A stretch of 58,706 bases of DNA from assembly GCA_034432795.1 (NCBI GenBank), contig DAOUBF010000028.1:1-58706 (forward strand), given 5' to 3'. Below the pieces are notes generated by a model. That model was given only the letters and a program-made list of their open reading frames with translations. It was not told where the DNA came from and searched no databases. The position numbers were made by a program, and so were the translations under genes. This document shows positions 27,808 through 35,666 of this stretch, one piece after another; positions within the stretch are counted from its first letter, which is position 1, and each line of letters opens with the position of its first letter. Source of the stretch: DAOUBF01 sp034432795. GTDB taxonomy: Bacteria > Chloroflexota > Anaerolineae > DSLN01.

Positions 27808-28986
27808 ATGACGGAAGTAGATACGCTGCGGCTGGAACGCCTGCGCGATAAGATGCGGGCAGCCGGCCTGGATGCGCTGGTGTGCCGGCTGGCCGAGAAC
27901 GTGGTCTATCTGACCGACTACTGGCCCCATCACGGCTTCTCGGTTGCCGTTCTGGCCAGGGACAGCAAGCCCCTGCTGTTTGTCCCGGAGGTGGAGGCCG
28001 AATATACCGACCCGGCCTGGGCCGAGGTGCTTCCCTTCGGCTGGGGGCTGCTCAAAGACAGCGACCTGTATCAGAATTACCGCCGCCTGTTAGCTGAGGC
28101 CCGCGATAAGTTGGGGCTTAAGGGGGCCAGGGTCGGTGTGGAGAAAAGCTTTGAGGTGGTGGGCAGCACCTACCGCGCCGCAGAGCCGGTGGTCCCGGCG
28201 GCGCCCTGGGCGGCGCTGCTGGAGGAGGTATTCACCCAGGCGCACCTGGTGGACGCCACGCCGGTGCTCCAGGAGGCGCGGGCGGTCAAGACCGATTACC
28301 AGCTCCGCAAGCTGCGCATCGCCAACGAAATCGCCGAGCTGGGGATGCGCGAGTTTCTGAGCAGGCTGGAGCCTGGCATGACCGAGGTGCAGGTCGGCGC
28401 GCTGATTGAGCATAAGATTCGCGCAGATGGCCCCGGCACGAAGGGGGCGCGCCTGGTGCGGGCCTCGGCGGAGATCAGCGCCGGGCCGGTGGGCAGCGCC
28501 AGGGCCACGCTGCTTATCCCTTCCACCACGCGCGTGATCCAGGAGGGCGACCTGGTCATGGCCGAGGTGGCTACCGTCGTGGATGGCTACTGGTCGGACC
28601 TGACCACCATGGCGGTGGCCGGTGAGCCGACGCCGCGCCAGCGCGAGGTGTACAACGCCGTCCTGGAGGCGCAGCAGGCCGCCGCGCAGCACATGCAGGC
28701 CGGGGAATCGTGGGCCGCGCCGGATGAGGCCGCTCGTGCGGTGCTCAACAAGGCCGGCCTGGGCCAGTATTTTGTGCATATCACCGGTCATGGCGTGGGC
28801 CTGCGCTACCACGAGTTTATCCCCTTCCTCATGCCCGGCGCCACGGGCACGCTGGAGGCGGGGATGGTGAGCAGCGTGGAGCCGGGTGTCTATATCCCCG
28901 GCTTCGGCGGCATCCGCATTGAGGACAATGTGGTGGTGGGTGTGGATGGCCCTATCTTCCTCTCCACGCCGCGCCAACCATGGTGA
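27808..28986 (+). CDS. M24-family metallopeptidase (Xaa-Pro dipeptidase-like)
   Basis: A 392-residue pita-bread protein with an N-terminal creatinase-like domain and a C-terminal catalytic domain. Ligand-like residues include Asp in DGYWSDLTT, His in HITGHGVGLRYHE, Glu in SSVEPGVYIPG and Glu in GIRIEDNVVV. The position usually held by the first metal Asp reads MAEVATVV, apparently Glu. The start at 27808 has GGAGAGG in front. ATG 27760, behind an even better AAGGAGG, is in frame and would add 16 residues partly encoded by the repeat. Confidence 0.85.
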   Translation: MTEVDTLRLERLRDKMRAAGLDALVCRLAENVVYLTDYWPHHGFSVAVLARDSKPLLFVPEVEAEYTDPAWAEVLPFGWGLLKDSDLYQNYRRLLAEARDKLGLKGARVGVEKSFEVVGSTYRAAEPVVPAAPWAALLEEVFTQAHLVDATPVLQEARAVKTDYQLRKLRIANEIAELGMREFLSRLEPGMTEVQVGALIEHKIRADGPGTKGARLVRASAEISAGPVGSARATLLIPSTTRVIQEGDLVMAEVATVVDGYWSDLTTMAVAGEPTPRQREVYNAVLEAQQAAAQHMQAGESWAAPDEAARAVLNKAGLGQYFVHITGHGVGLRYHEFIPFLMPGATGTLEAGMVSSVEPGVYIPGFGGIRIEDNVVVGVDGPIFLSTPRQPW

Positions 28987-29008
28987 ATATGATCAGGGAG
29001 GCTGAACC

Positions 29009-29782
29009 ATGAAACTTCGGGATAAAGTGGCGATTATCACAGGAGCCGGTAAAGGCATCGGCCAGGGCATTGCCCGTGTGTTTGTGAAGTACGGCGCCAA
29101 GGTCGTCGTGGCTGATTGGGATGAGGCGGCGGGCGCACAGACGGCGGAGGAGTTGCGCCAGGCGGGCGGCGATGCTATCTTCGTCAAGTGCGATGTCTCC
29201 AATGAGGAGCAGGTCAAAGCCCTGATCCAGGCGACGGTGGATAAGTACGGTCGCATTGACATCCTGGTGAACAACGCCGGCATCGGCGTGTACACGCCAG
29301 TGCTGGAGACGAGCCTGGAGCAGTGGAACCGCTGCCTGGCGGTCAATCTCACCGGCGTGTTCCTGTGCTCCAAATATGCCCTCCCCCACATCAAGGCGGC
29401 TGGCGGCGGGGCGATTGTGAATATCGCTTCAGTGCATTCCTATCAAAATGTGGGCGGCACGGCGCCCTACGCGGCCAGCAAGGGCGGGGTGGTGGCCCTG
29501 ACGCGGGTCATGGCCATTGACCATGGGCGCGACAACATCCGCGTGAACGCCATCTGCCCCGGCTGGATTGACACGCCGCTGATCCGGGGCATTTTCGCCG
29601 GCGCACCGGACCCGGTGGAGGCCCGGCGCGCGGTGGAGCGCCGCCAGATCCTGGGCCGCCTGGGCACGCCGGAGGAGGTCGGCGAGGCCGCGGCCTTCCT
29701 GGCCAGCGACGAGGCCTCCTATATCACCGGGGCGTCACTCATGGTGGATAACGGCATGACGGCACAGTTGGAGACGTGGTAA
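29009..29782 (+). CDS. short-chain dehydrogenase/reductase (SDR)
   Basis: A 257-residue classical SDR. TGAGKGIGQGIA binds NAD(P), NNAG is present in LVNNAGIGV, and the catalytic set is Ser in NIASVHS and Tyr/Lys in YAASKGG. In 2-keto-3-deoxygluconate operons the SDR is often KduD or a related uronate/aldose dehydrogenase; context supports a sugar-acid substrate but does not identify it. It overlaps the next open frame. Confidence 0.9.
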   Translation: MKLRDKVAIITGAGKGIGQGIARVFVKYGAKVVVADWDEAAGAQTAEELRQAGGDAIFVKCDVSNEEQVKALIQATVDKYGRIDILVNNAGIGVYTPVLETSLEQWNRCLAVNLTGVFLCSKYALPHIKAAGGGAIVNIASVHSYQNVGGTAPYAASKGGVVALTRVMAIDHGRDNIRVNAICPGWIDTPLIRGIFAGAPDPVEARRAVERRQILGRLGTPEEVGEAAAFLASDEASYITGASLMVDNGMTAQLETW

Positions 29783-29787
29783 AGGCT

Positions 29788-30246
29788 ATGTATCGGACCA
29801 AACTCGGTCATGTGCTGCTCCAGGTGCGCGACCTGGACCGCGCCACCGAATTCTACCGGCGCTTTCTCAACCTCCGCCTGGTGGAGCGCGTGGAAGACCA
29901 CCATGCGTTTCTATCGGGCGGGGAGGCGCATCATGAGGTTGCGCTCTTAAACGTCGGGCCGGAGGCCCCCAATCCGCCGGAGAACGCGGTGGGCCTGAAC
30001 CATACCGCCTTCCAGGTGCCCGACAAGAAGGCGTTGGCGCAGGCTTACCTGGCCTTAACGCAGGCGGGCGTCCAGGTGACGACGGTGGACAATAAGATCA
30101 GTTGGTCACTCTATTTTCATGACCCGGATGGCAACGGCATTGAGATCTTCGCGGATGTGCGTCACGAACCGCACGGCCAGCCCATGTGGCGGGGGATCCG
30201 GGAGCCGTTGGATCCGGAAAGATTGCTGGCAGCGCTTAAAGCCTGA
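29788..30246 (+). CDS. VOC superfamily protein (glyoxalase/extradiol dioxygenase-like)
   Basis: A 152-residue protein with two beta-alpha-beta-beta-beta modules. Metal ligands appear as His in LGHVLLQVRDLDRA, His in GLNHTAFQVPD and Glu in DGNGIEIFADV, with the catalytic-type Tyr in SLYFHDPDG. This is the layout of CatE-like ring-cleavage dioxygenases and glyoxalases. The substrate is unknown. ATG 29788 follows TAAAGG; a GTG at 29776 overlapping the SDR gene is possible. Confidence 0.82.
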   Translation: MYRTKLGHVLLQVRDLDRATEFYRRFLNLRLVERVEDHHAFLSGGEAHHEVALLNVGPEAPNPPENAVGLNHTAFQVPDKKALAQAYLALTQAGVQVTTVDNKISWSLYFHDPDGNGIEIFADVRHEPHGQPMWRGIREPLDPERLLAALKA

Positions 30247-30307
30247 ACATGTCTATCCCTGTATGGGGTGCTCCGAATTCCCGACACATGACTTCGGCGG
30301 TTGGCGG

Positions 30308-30346
30308 CAGACCTCGCAGGTTTCGGAAACCTGCGAGGTCTGTTTT
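30308..30346 (+). terminator. intrinsic terminator-like hairpin
   Basis: CAGACCTCGCAGGTTT (30308-30323) pairs perfectly with AAACCTGCGAGGTCTG (30327-30342), followed by TTTT. It would end the long catabolic transcript. The same arm sequence is a type also met as a dispersed repeat, so it may be a repeat acting as terminator. Confidence 0.75.
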
Positions 30347-30370
30347 AGGAATCGGAGCAGGCGGCCCGGC

Positions 30371-30450
30371 GGGTTCCCCCGCCCCAACCCTCCCCCGTAG
30401 AGGGGGCACATTCCCTCCCCCTGAATGGGGGAGGGTCAGGGAGGGGTGAC
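30371..30450. repeat. G/C-rich palindromic repeats
   Basis: Members of the CCCTCCCC/GGGGAGGG family: CCCTCCCCC-gtaga-GGGGG near 30382-30399 and CCCTCCCCC-tgaat-GGGGGAGGG near 30413-30436. Confidence 0.75.
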
Positions 30451-30525
30451 GGATAAGGGTGATGTGCCGCCTCGCCCCTACGGTTGCCCCCCAATGTGAC
30501 ATGCACCCCCTCTCGCGGTAGATAT

Positions 30526-30554
30526 TTGACAGAATCGGCATCACAGGATACATT
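30526..30554 (+). promoter_or_regulatory. promoter of the RNase J gene
   Basis: TTGACA (30526-30531), 17 bases, TACATT (30549-30554). The predicted start is near 30561, in a TTTGC-TGATA-GCAAA hairpin, about 45 bases before the ATG. Confidence 0.75.
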
Positions 30555-30604
30555 TGCTGATAGCAAACGCTAATTTATGTTATGTAAGGAAGGTTAGTTC
30601 GTTC

Positions 30605-32251
30605 ATGGCAAGTCAGAAAGTACGTATTGTTCCCCTGGGTGGCCTGGGGGAGGTCGGCAAGAACATGATGACCGTTGAATACGGCGAGGACATCCTCGTT
30701 ATTGATGCCGGCATCATGTTCCCCGAAAATGACATGCTGGGGATTGATTTCATCATCCCCGATTTCCAATACCTGCTGGATAAAAAGCAGCGCGTGCGTG
30801 CCATCATCGTCACGCACGGGCACGAGGACCACACCGGCGCGCTGCCCTACGTCCTGCGTGAGATCAACGCGCCGGTGTACACCACCCCGCTCACCCGCGG
30901 GCTGATTGAGGTCAAACTCAAGCAGGCCAAATTGCTGGACAGTGTCACCATCACCACCATTCGCCCCGGTGACCGTCTGCAGTTTGGCCCTTTCACGGTG
31001 GAGCCGTACCATGTGTGCCACAGCATCCCCGATAACGTCGGTCTGGCCATTGACACGCCGGTGGGGCTGATCGTGCATTCGGGCGACTTCAAGTTTGACC
31101 ATACCCCCGTGCATGGCAAGCCCACCGATTTCGCCAAGCTGGCCGAGTTCAGCGGGCGCGGCGTGCTGGCGCTCCTGTCGGATAGCACCAACGCCGACCG
31201 GCCCGGCTGGACGCCTTCGGAACGCACCATTGACGCCGCCTTTGACGCGGTGTTCCGCACGGCCAGGGGGCGCATCATCGTGGCCACCTTCGCCTCGCTG
31301 ATCTCGCGCATCCAGCAGGTGGCCAATTGCGCTCTTCGCTATGAGCGCGTCATGGCGATTGCGGGCCTGTCTATGGCCGAGAACGTGCGCATGGCCCAGG
31401 AATTGGGCTACCTCCACCTTCCTCCAGGATTGCTGGTAAGGCCCGATGATGTGGTCAAACTGCCGCCGGAGAAGGTTGTGATCCTGGCGACGGGGGCGCA
31501 GGGCGAGCCGTCGGCGGTGTTGGGGCGCCTGGCGCATGGCAAGCACCGCTGGATCACCCTGACCCCCGGCGATACGGTGATCATCTCGGCACACCCCATC
31601 CCTGGTAACGAGGAGATGGTGAACCGGACGATCAACCGGCTGTTCCAGCGAGGGGCCGACGTGCTCTACGATCCCATCGCGCCGGTGCATGTCTCCGGCC
31701 ACGCCAGCCAGGAGGAACAGAAGCTGCTCCTCAACCTGATCCGGCCCAAGTTCTTCATCCCTGTTCACGGCGAATTGCGCCACCTCAAGCAACACGCCAA
31801 GATCGCCATGGAGCTGGGTATCCCTCGCGAGCACATCGCGGTGGTGGAGAACGGCTATGTGATTGAACTGGACAGGGACAGCATCACAGTGGGGGAGCGT
31901 GTGCCGGGCGGCTACGTGTTCGTGGATGGCTCCAGCGTGGGCGAGGTCACCCCGGCGGTCATCCGCGACCGCGAGACGCTGGCCCGCGACGGCATCGTCA
32001 TTGCTGTCGTCCCGGTGGACCCCACCGGCCATGTGACGGACAGGCCGGAGATCATCTCGCGGGGGTTCGTGCGCGCCGAGGACTCGGACGAGTTGCTGGA
32101 GGGCGCACGCGAGGCCATTATCCGCAGCGTCAACGGCTATGGCCGCAGCCCAGACGCGTTGCGCCTGGAGGTGGAGGAGGTGCTCAGCGCCTACCTGTAC
32201 TCCGAGACCAAGCGCAGGCCGATGGTGTTCGCGGTAGTGACGAAGGCTTAA
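30605..32251 (+). CDS. rnj: ribonuclease J
   Basis: A 548-residue metallo-beta-lactamase/beta-CASP RNase. VTHGHEDHTGALPYVL is the zinc-binding motif, and the beta-CASP region and C-terminal domain follow. RNase J combines 5'-3' exonuclease and endonuclease activity and processes rRNA and mRNA. The start is MASQKVRIVPLGGLGEVGKN at 30605 (AAGGAAGG about 10 bases upstream); the longer frame from 30554 begins at the promoter and is rejected. Confidence 0.95.
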   Translation: MASQKVRIVPLGGLGEVGKNMMTVEYGEDILVIDAGIMFPENDMLGIDFIIPDFQYLLDKKQRVRAIIVTHGHEDHTGALPYVLREINAPVYTTPLTRGLIEVKLKQAKLLDSVTITTIRPGDRLQFGPFTVEPYHVCHSIPDNVGLAIDTPVGLIVHSGDFKFDHTPVHGKPTDFAKLAEFSGRGVLALLSDSTNADRPGWTPSERTIDAAFDAVFRTARGRIIVATFASLISRIQQVANCALRYERVMAIAGLSMAENVRMAQELGYLHLPPGLLVRPDDVVKLPPEKVVILATGAQGEPSAVLGRLAHGKHRWITLTPGDTVIISAHPIPGNEEMVNRTINRLFQRGADVLYDPIAPVHVSGHASQEEQKLLLNLIRPKFFIPVHGELRHLKQHAKIAMELGIPREHIAVVENGYVIELDRDSITVGERVPGGYVFVDGSSVGEVTPAVIRDRETLARDGIVIAVVPVDPTGHVTDRPEIISRGFVRAEDSDELLEGAREAIIRSVNGYGRSPDALRLEVEEVLSAYLYSETKRRPMVFAVVTKA

Positions 32252-33660
32252 AGGGCAGGTGGCCTGGTATGCCAGGGTGTGGCCTGCTCATAGGCGTGGG
32301 CCACGCGCAACAGGGTCGCCTCTGACCAGGCACGGCTGACGAGTTGCAGGCCAATGGGCAGGCCGCTCTGGGTGAAGCCGCAGGGCAGGGAGAGGGCCGG
32401 TACGCCTGCCAGATTAAAGGGGCGGGTCAGGCGGGCCAGATGGAAAGCGGCGCTCACCGCGCCGGAGGCCGCGCTCTCCTCAATGCGCGGCGCCGGGAGC
32501 GGCGTGGCAGGCGTCGCCAGGATGTCCACCTGATCAAACAGGCGCTCAAGCTGGCGTTGCCACACCACCTGGGTGCGACGGGCCAGGGCGTAATCGCTGC
32601 CGCTCATAGAGGCGCCCGCCTGGAGCCGGGTGCGCACATCCTCACCGAACTCCTCTGGCCGCTCGCGCAGGCGGTCGCGATGGTAAGCGAACGCCTCGCA
32701 GAGCAGGATGACGTTGCTGGCCTCGCGGGCCGCTTCGGCCTCCGGCAAGCGGACTTCACGCACATCCATACCCAGCCCGGCGAGGGTCTCAATCGCCGCC
32801 CGCACCGCGGCCTCCACCTCCGGGTCAAGGTCGTCAAAAAAATAGTCACGGGGCACGCCCAGGCGCAGGCCGGCCAGGCTCTGCTCCAGGCTCAGGTAAT
32901 CGTCCACCGGCGCGTTTATGGAGGCCGGGTCATCCGGGTCATAGCCGGCCAGCACCTGGAGCAGGAGGGCTACATCGCGCACGGTGGGGCCCATCGGGCC
33001 GGCGTGGTCCAGCGACCAGCTCAGCGGCACGGCGCCGCGCAGGCTGATCCGCCCGTAGGTGGGCTTCAGCCCGACCACGCCGCACAGTGCCGCGGGGATG
33101 CGGGCCGAGCCGCCCGTATCCGAGCCGACCGATCCCAGGCACAGCCGGGCGGCGATGGCCGCAGCGGAGCCGCCGCTGGAGCCGCCGGAGACGCGATCGG
33201 GGTCCCAGGGGTTGTGCGTCGGGCCGAAATGGGGGTTGACGGTGGTCACCCCCAATGCCCACTCGTGCAGATTCAGCTTGCCCAGGAGGACGGCCCCCGC
33301 GGCCCGCAGCCGCGCGGTCACCGCGGCGTCCTCCTCGGCAATGGCATGGGCGCGGATGGGGCTGCCCGCCGTGGTGGGCAGCCCGCGCATGTCAAACAGG
33401 TCCTTGAGCGCCAGCGGCACGCCCAGGAGGGGTGGGAGGGGCGGTGACCCCGACCGCCGATAGGCGGCCAGGCGCTGTTCCGCGGCGCGGGCCCCCTGGT
33501 GGGCCTCGTCAACTGTCACCCGAATATAGGCGTTCAGCCGGGGGTTGAGCCGGGCGATGCGCTCTAACAGGGCCTCGGTCAGCTCTACAGGGGAAAGCAC
33601 ACCCTGACGGATAAGGTCAGCCGCCTGAGAGAGGGTCAACTGGGCCAGTGGGTCGCTCAT
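32248..33660 (-). CDS. amidase signature-family enzyme (GatA-like)
   Basis: A 470-residue amidase. The Ser-cisSer-Lys triad is visible: Lys in GVPLALKDLF, cis-Ser in GGSSGGSAAAIAA and nucleophile Ser in GSDTGGSARIPA. It could be GatA of the Glu-tRNA(Gln) amidotransferase, but no gatB or gatC is in the window, so a stand-alone amidase is equally possible. ATG 33660 (MSDPLAQLTLSQAAD) is chosen over an upstream in-frame start at 33726. Its 3' end overlaps the RNase J stop by 4 bases, convergently. Confidence 0.88.
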   Translation of the reverse strand: MSDPLAQLTLSQAADLIRQGVLSPVELTEALLERIARLNPRLNAYIRVTVDEAHQGARAAEQRLAAYRRSGSPPLPPLLGVPLALKDLFDMRGLPTTAGSPIRAHAIAEEDAAVTARLRAAGAVLLGKLNLHEWALGVTTVNPHFGPTHNPWDPDRVSGGSSGGSAAAIAARLCLGSVGSDTGGSARIPAALCGVVGLKPTYGRISLRGAVPLSWSLDHAGPMGPTVRDVALLLQVLAGYDPDDPASINAPVDDYLSLEQSLAGLRLGVPRDYFFDDLDPEVEAAVRAAIETLAGLGMDVREVRLPEAEAAREASNVILLCEAFAYHRDRLRERPEEFGEDVRTRLQAGASMSGSDYALARRTQVVWQRQLERLFDQVDILATPATPLPAPRIEESAASGAVSAAFHLARLTRPFNLAGVPALSLPCGFTQSGLPIGLQLVSRAWSEATLLRVAHAYEQATPWHTRPPAL

Positions 33661-33740
33661 TGCCCCGCGATTATAACCGGGTTCCCCTATTCGCGCATCT
33701 TGTGGAAAAAGAAAATCCCTCACCATGTGAGGGAGTGAGG

Positions 33741-33824
33741 TGGGCAGGGCAGGATTCGAACCTGCGAAGCCGTTCCGGCAGCGGTTTTACAGACCGTGTC
33801 CTTTGTCCACTTGGATACCTGCCC
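33741..33824 (-). tRNA. tRNA-Tyr (GTA)
   Basis: Read on the minus strand: acceptor GGGCAGG pairs with CCTGCCC plus discriminator A. The anticodon loop CTGTAAA has GTA (33788-33790), a long variable arm follows (class II), and the T arm is GCAGG-TTCGAAT-CCTGC. Length is 84 nt; CCA is not encoded. Confidence 0.95.
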
Positions 33825-33924
33825 GTGATACCCTGATTATAGCTGAAACTGGCCGAACTGACAAGGGGGCATGGCTGGATTCGGGCCGGGCCGCAGCATG
33901 GGCGAGGGGCGGCGGTGAGGGCCT

Positions 33925-34323
33925 TTACGCCAGGTGCTCCGGCCCAAAGCCGTTGGGCAGGAGGTCGCCGACAGTTGTCTGCTGGAGGAGAGTGCCATTG
34001 GGGTCGGCGATGAGGACAATGATGTCGCGGCCAAATTCGTTCAGCACCTGGCGGCAGATGCCACAGGGCGCGGCGCCGTTGGCGCTGACGACGGCCAGGG
34101 CGACGAAGCTGCGCTCGCCCTCGGAGACAGCCCTGGCCACCGCCGCGCGTTCGGCGCAGATCGTGGCCGAGTAGGAGGCGTTCTCTACATTGCAGCCGGT
34201 GTAGATGCGCCCAGAGGCACCCAGGAGCGCGGCGCCAACCGCGTAGTGCGAGTAGGGGGCGTAGGCGCGGTCACGGGCAGCGATGGCTCCGCGGATCAAC
34301 GCGGTCGGGTCAAAATCACTCAC
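33925..34323 (-). CDS. cdd: cytidine deaminase
   Basis: A 132-residue homotetrameric-type cytidine deaminase. CNVENASYSATICAERAA contains the Cys-Ala-Glu catalytic motif and PCGICRQVL the other two zinc cysteines. It converts cytidine/deoxycytidine to uridine in pyrimidine salvage. Its start overlaps the stop of the upstream CorC-like gene (ATGA), so the two are translationally coupled. Confidence 0.95.
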   Translation of the reverse strand: MSDFDPTALIRGAIAARDRAYAPYSHYAVGAALLGASGRIYTGCNVENASYSATICAERAAVARAVSEGERSFVALAVVSANGAAPCGICRQVLNEFGRDIIVLIADPNGTLLQQTTVGDLLPNGFGPEHLA

Positions 34324-35666
34324 CGCTCGTCCCCTACGTTTTCCATCTGGGTCGGGGAAGGTTCTGCGACCAGCCGGCGCAGGCGCACCTTGCGGATGCG
34401 CCGCCCGCTCACTTCCAGCACCTCCATCTCCAGGGCGTTGTTGAACGACAGCCGCTCGCCAGCGGCGGGCACCTTGCCCAGGTGGCCGTAAATGAAGCCG
34501 CCCAGCGTCTCGCCCAATTCCTTGGGCAGTTGCGTGCCCAGCAGATCGTTGACGTCATCCAGGTCCACGCGAGCGTCAAAGATGTACTCATCTGGGCCTA
34601 CCTGCTCTACCGTAGGCTCCTCGGCCACGTCGTACTCGTCCTGGATCTCGCCCACGATCTCCTCCAGGATGTCCTCAATGGTGACGATGCCCGCCGTACC
34701 GCCATACTCGTCCACCACGATGGCCATATGCACCCGCCGCCGCTGTAACTCTCGCAACAACTCGTCAATGCGTTTGGTCTCCGGCACGAAGTAGGGCGGG
34801 CGCACAATATCGGTCAGGCGCACATTCGCCTGGCCGTTGCTCAGGTAGCGCAGCAGGTCCTTGGCATAGAGGATGCCGATGATGTTGTCAATCGTGTCCA
34901 CATAGACGGGGATGCGCGAGTGCCCGGCTTTGAGAATGGTCTGGACGGCTTCCTGGAGCGTGGCGGTGCTCTCCAGCGCGGTGACATCAATACGCGGCAC
35001 CATGACCTCGCGGGCCAGCGTCTCGCCCAGGTCAAAGATGGAGTAGATCATGGCCTTCTCTTCTTCCTCAATCACACCGCCCTCTTCGCCCGCATCCACG
35101 ATGGTCTTGATTTCGTCTTCGGTGACGAAGGGCATGGTGCTGACCATCTGCGTGGCGCCGAAGCGCCCGGCGATCAGGTTGGTAGCCCAGGAGAGCAAGC
35201 GCACAGCGGGCGCGGCCAGATGCGAGAGCCAGTCAATAGGTCGGGCCACAGCCAGCGCCACCGGCTCCGCGTACTTGAGCGCCAGCGTCTTGGGCACCAA
35301 CTCGCCCAGGACCAACGTGATGAAGGCGAGCACGGTGGTGATCAGGAAGACGGCGAGGGCCTGACCGCACGCAATAATGGCCTCAGGCAGCGGCAGGGCC
35401 GCGATCCACGCGCTCAGCGCCCCGGAGAGCGTCACTGCCGCCGTCGCCGAGGTGAAGAAACCCGCCAGCGTGATGCCCACCTGGATCGTGGCCAGGAAGC
35501 GGCTGGAGTCCTCGGCCAGCCGTTCGGCGATCTGGGCGCTGCGGTTGCCCTCCTCGGCCAGTTGGCGCAGCCGCGTCTTGCGCACGCTGACAATGGCGAT
35601 CTCGGAGGCGGCGAAGAACGCATTCATAGCGATCAGAAATGCCAGTAAGATAAATTCTTGAATCAT
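34320..35666 (-). CDS. HlyC/CorC-family transporter (DUF21, CBS, CorC domains)
   Basis: A 448-residue protein: an N-terminal DUF21 membrane domain with about four hydrophobic segments (1-180), a CBS pair (about 200-330, including VMVPRIDVTALE and VVDEYGGTAGIVTIEDILEEIVGEI), and a C-terminal CorC_HlyC domain. Homologues are linked to magnesium/cobalt efflux. It overlaps glmU by 4 bases (ATGA). Confidence 0.92.
   Translation of the reverse strand: MIQEFILLAFLIAMNAFFAASEIAIVSVRKTRLRQLAEEGNRSAQIAERLAEDSSRFLATIQVGITLAGFFTSATAAVTLSGALSAWIAALPLPEAIIACGQALAVFLITTVLAFITLVLGELVPKTLALKYAEPVALAVARPIDWLSHLAAPAVRLLSWATNLIAGRFGATQMVSTMPFVTEDEIKTIVDAGEEGGVIEEEEKAMIYSIFDLGETLAREVMVPRIDVTALESTATLQEAVQTILKAGHSRIPVYVDTIDNIIGILYAKDLLRYLSNGQANVRLTDIVRPPYFVPETKRIDELLRELQRRRVHMAIVVDEYGGTAGIVTIEDILEEIVGEIQDEYDVAEEPTVEQVGPDEYIFDARVDLDDVNDLLGTQLPKELGETLGGFIYGHLGKVPAAGERLSFNNALEMEVLEVSGRRIRKVRLRRLVAEPSPTQMENVGDER

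Larger units (their letters stand above)
30247..30604. other. intergenic region before RNase J
   Basis: No gene is seen. In order it holds a strong hairpin with a T-tract (30308-30346), G/C-rich palindromes (30371-30450), and the RNase J promoter (30526-30554) with a small hairpin (TTTGC/GCAAA at 30553-30567) at the predicted transcription start. Confidence 0.7.

Noticed and set aside
30575..32032. A 485-codon minus-strand frame opposite RNase J.
   Set aside because: It is a shadow of a strongly conserved gene, rich in His/Gln/Arg typical of reverse-frame translation.
33648..33836. A small plus-strand ORF with a plausible start.
   Set aside because: It lies across tRNA-Tyr and the amidase 5' end; the tRNA explains the sequence.
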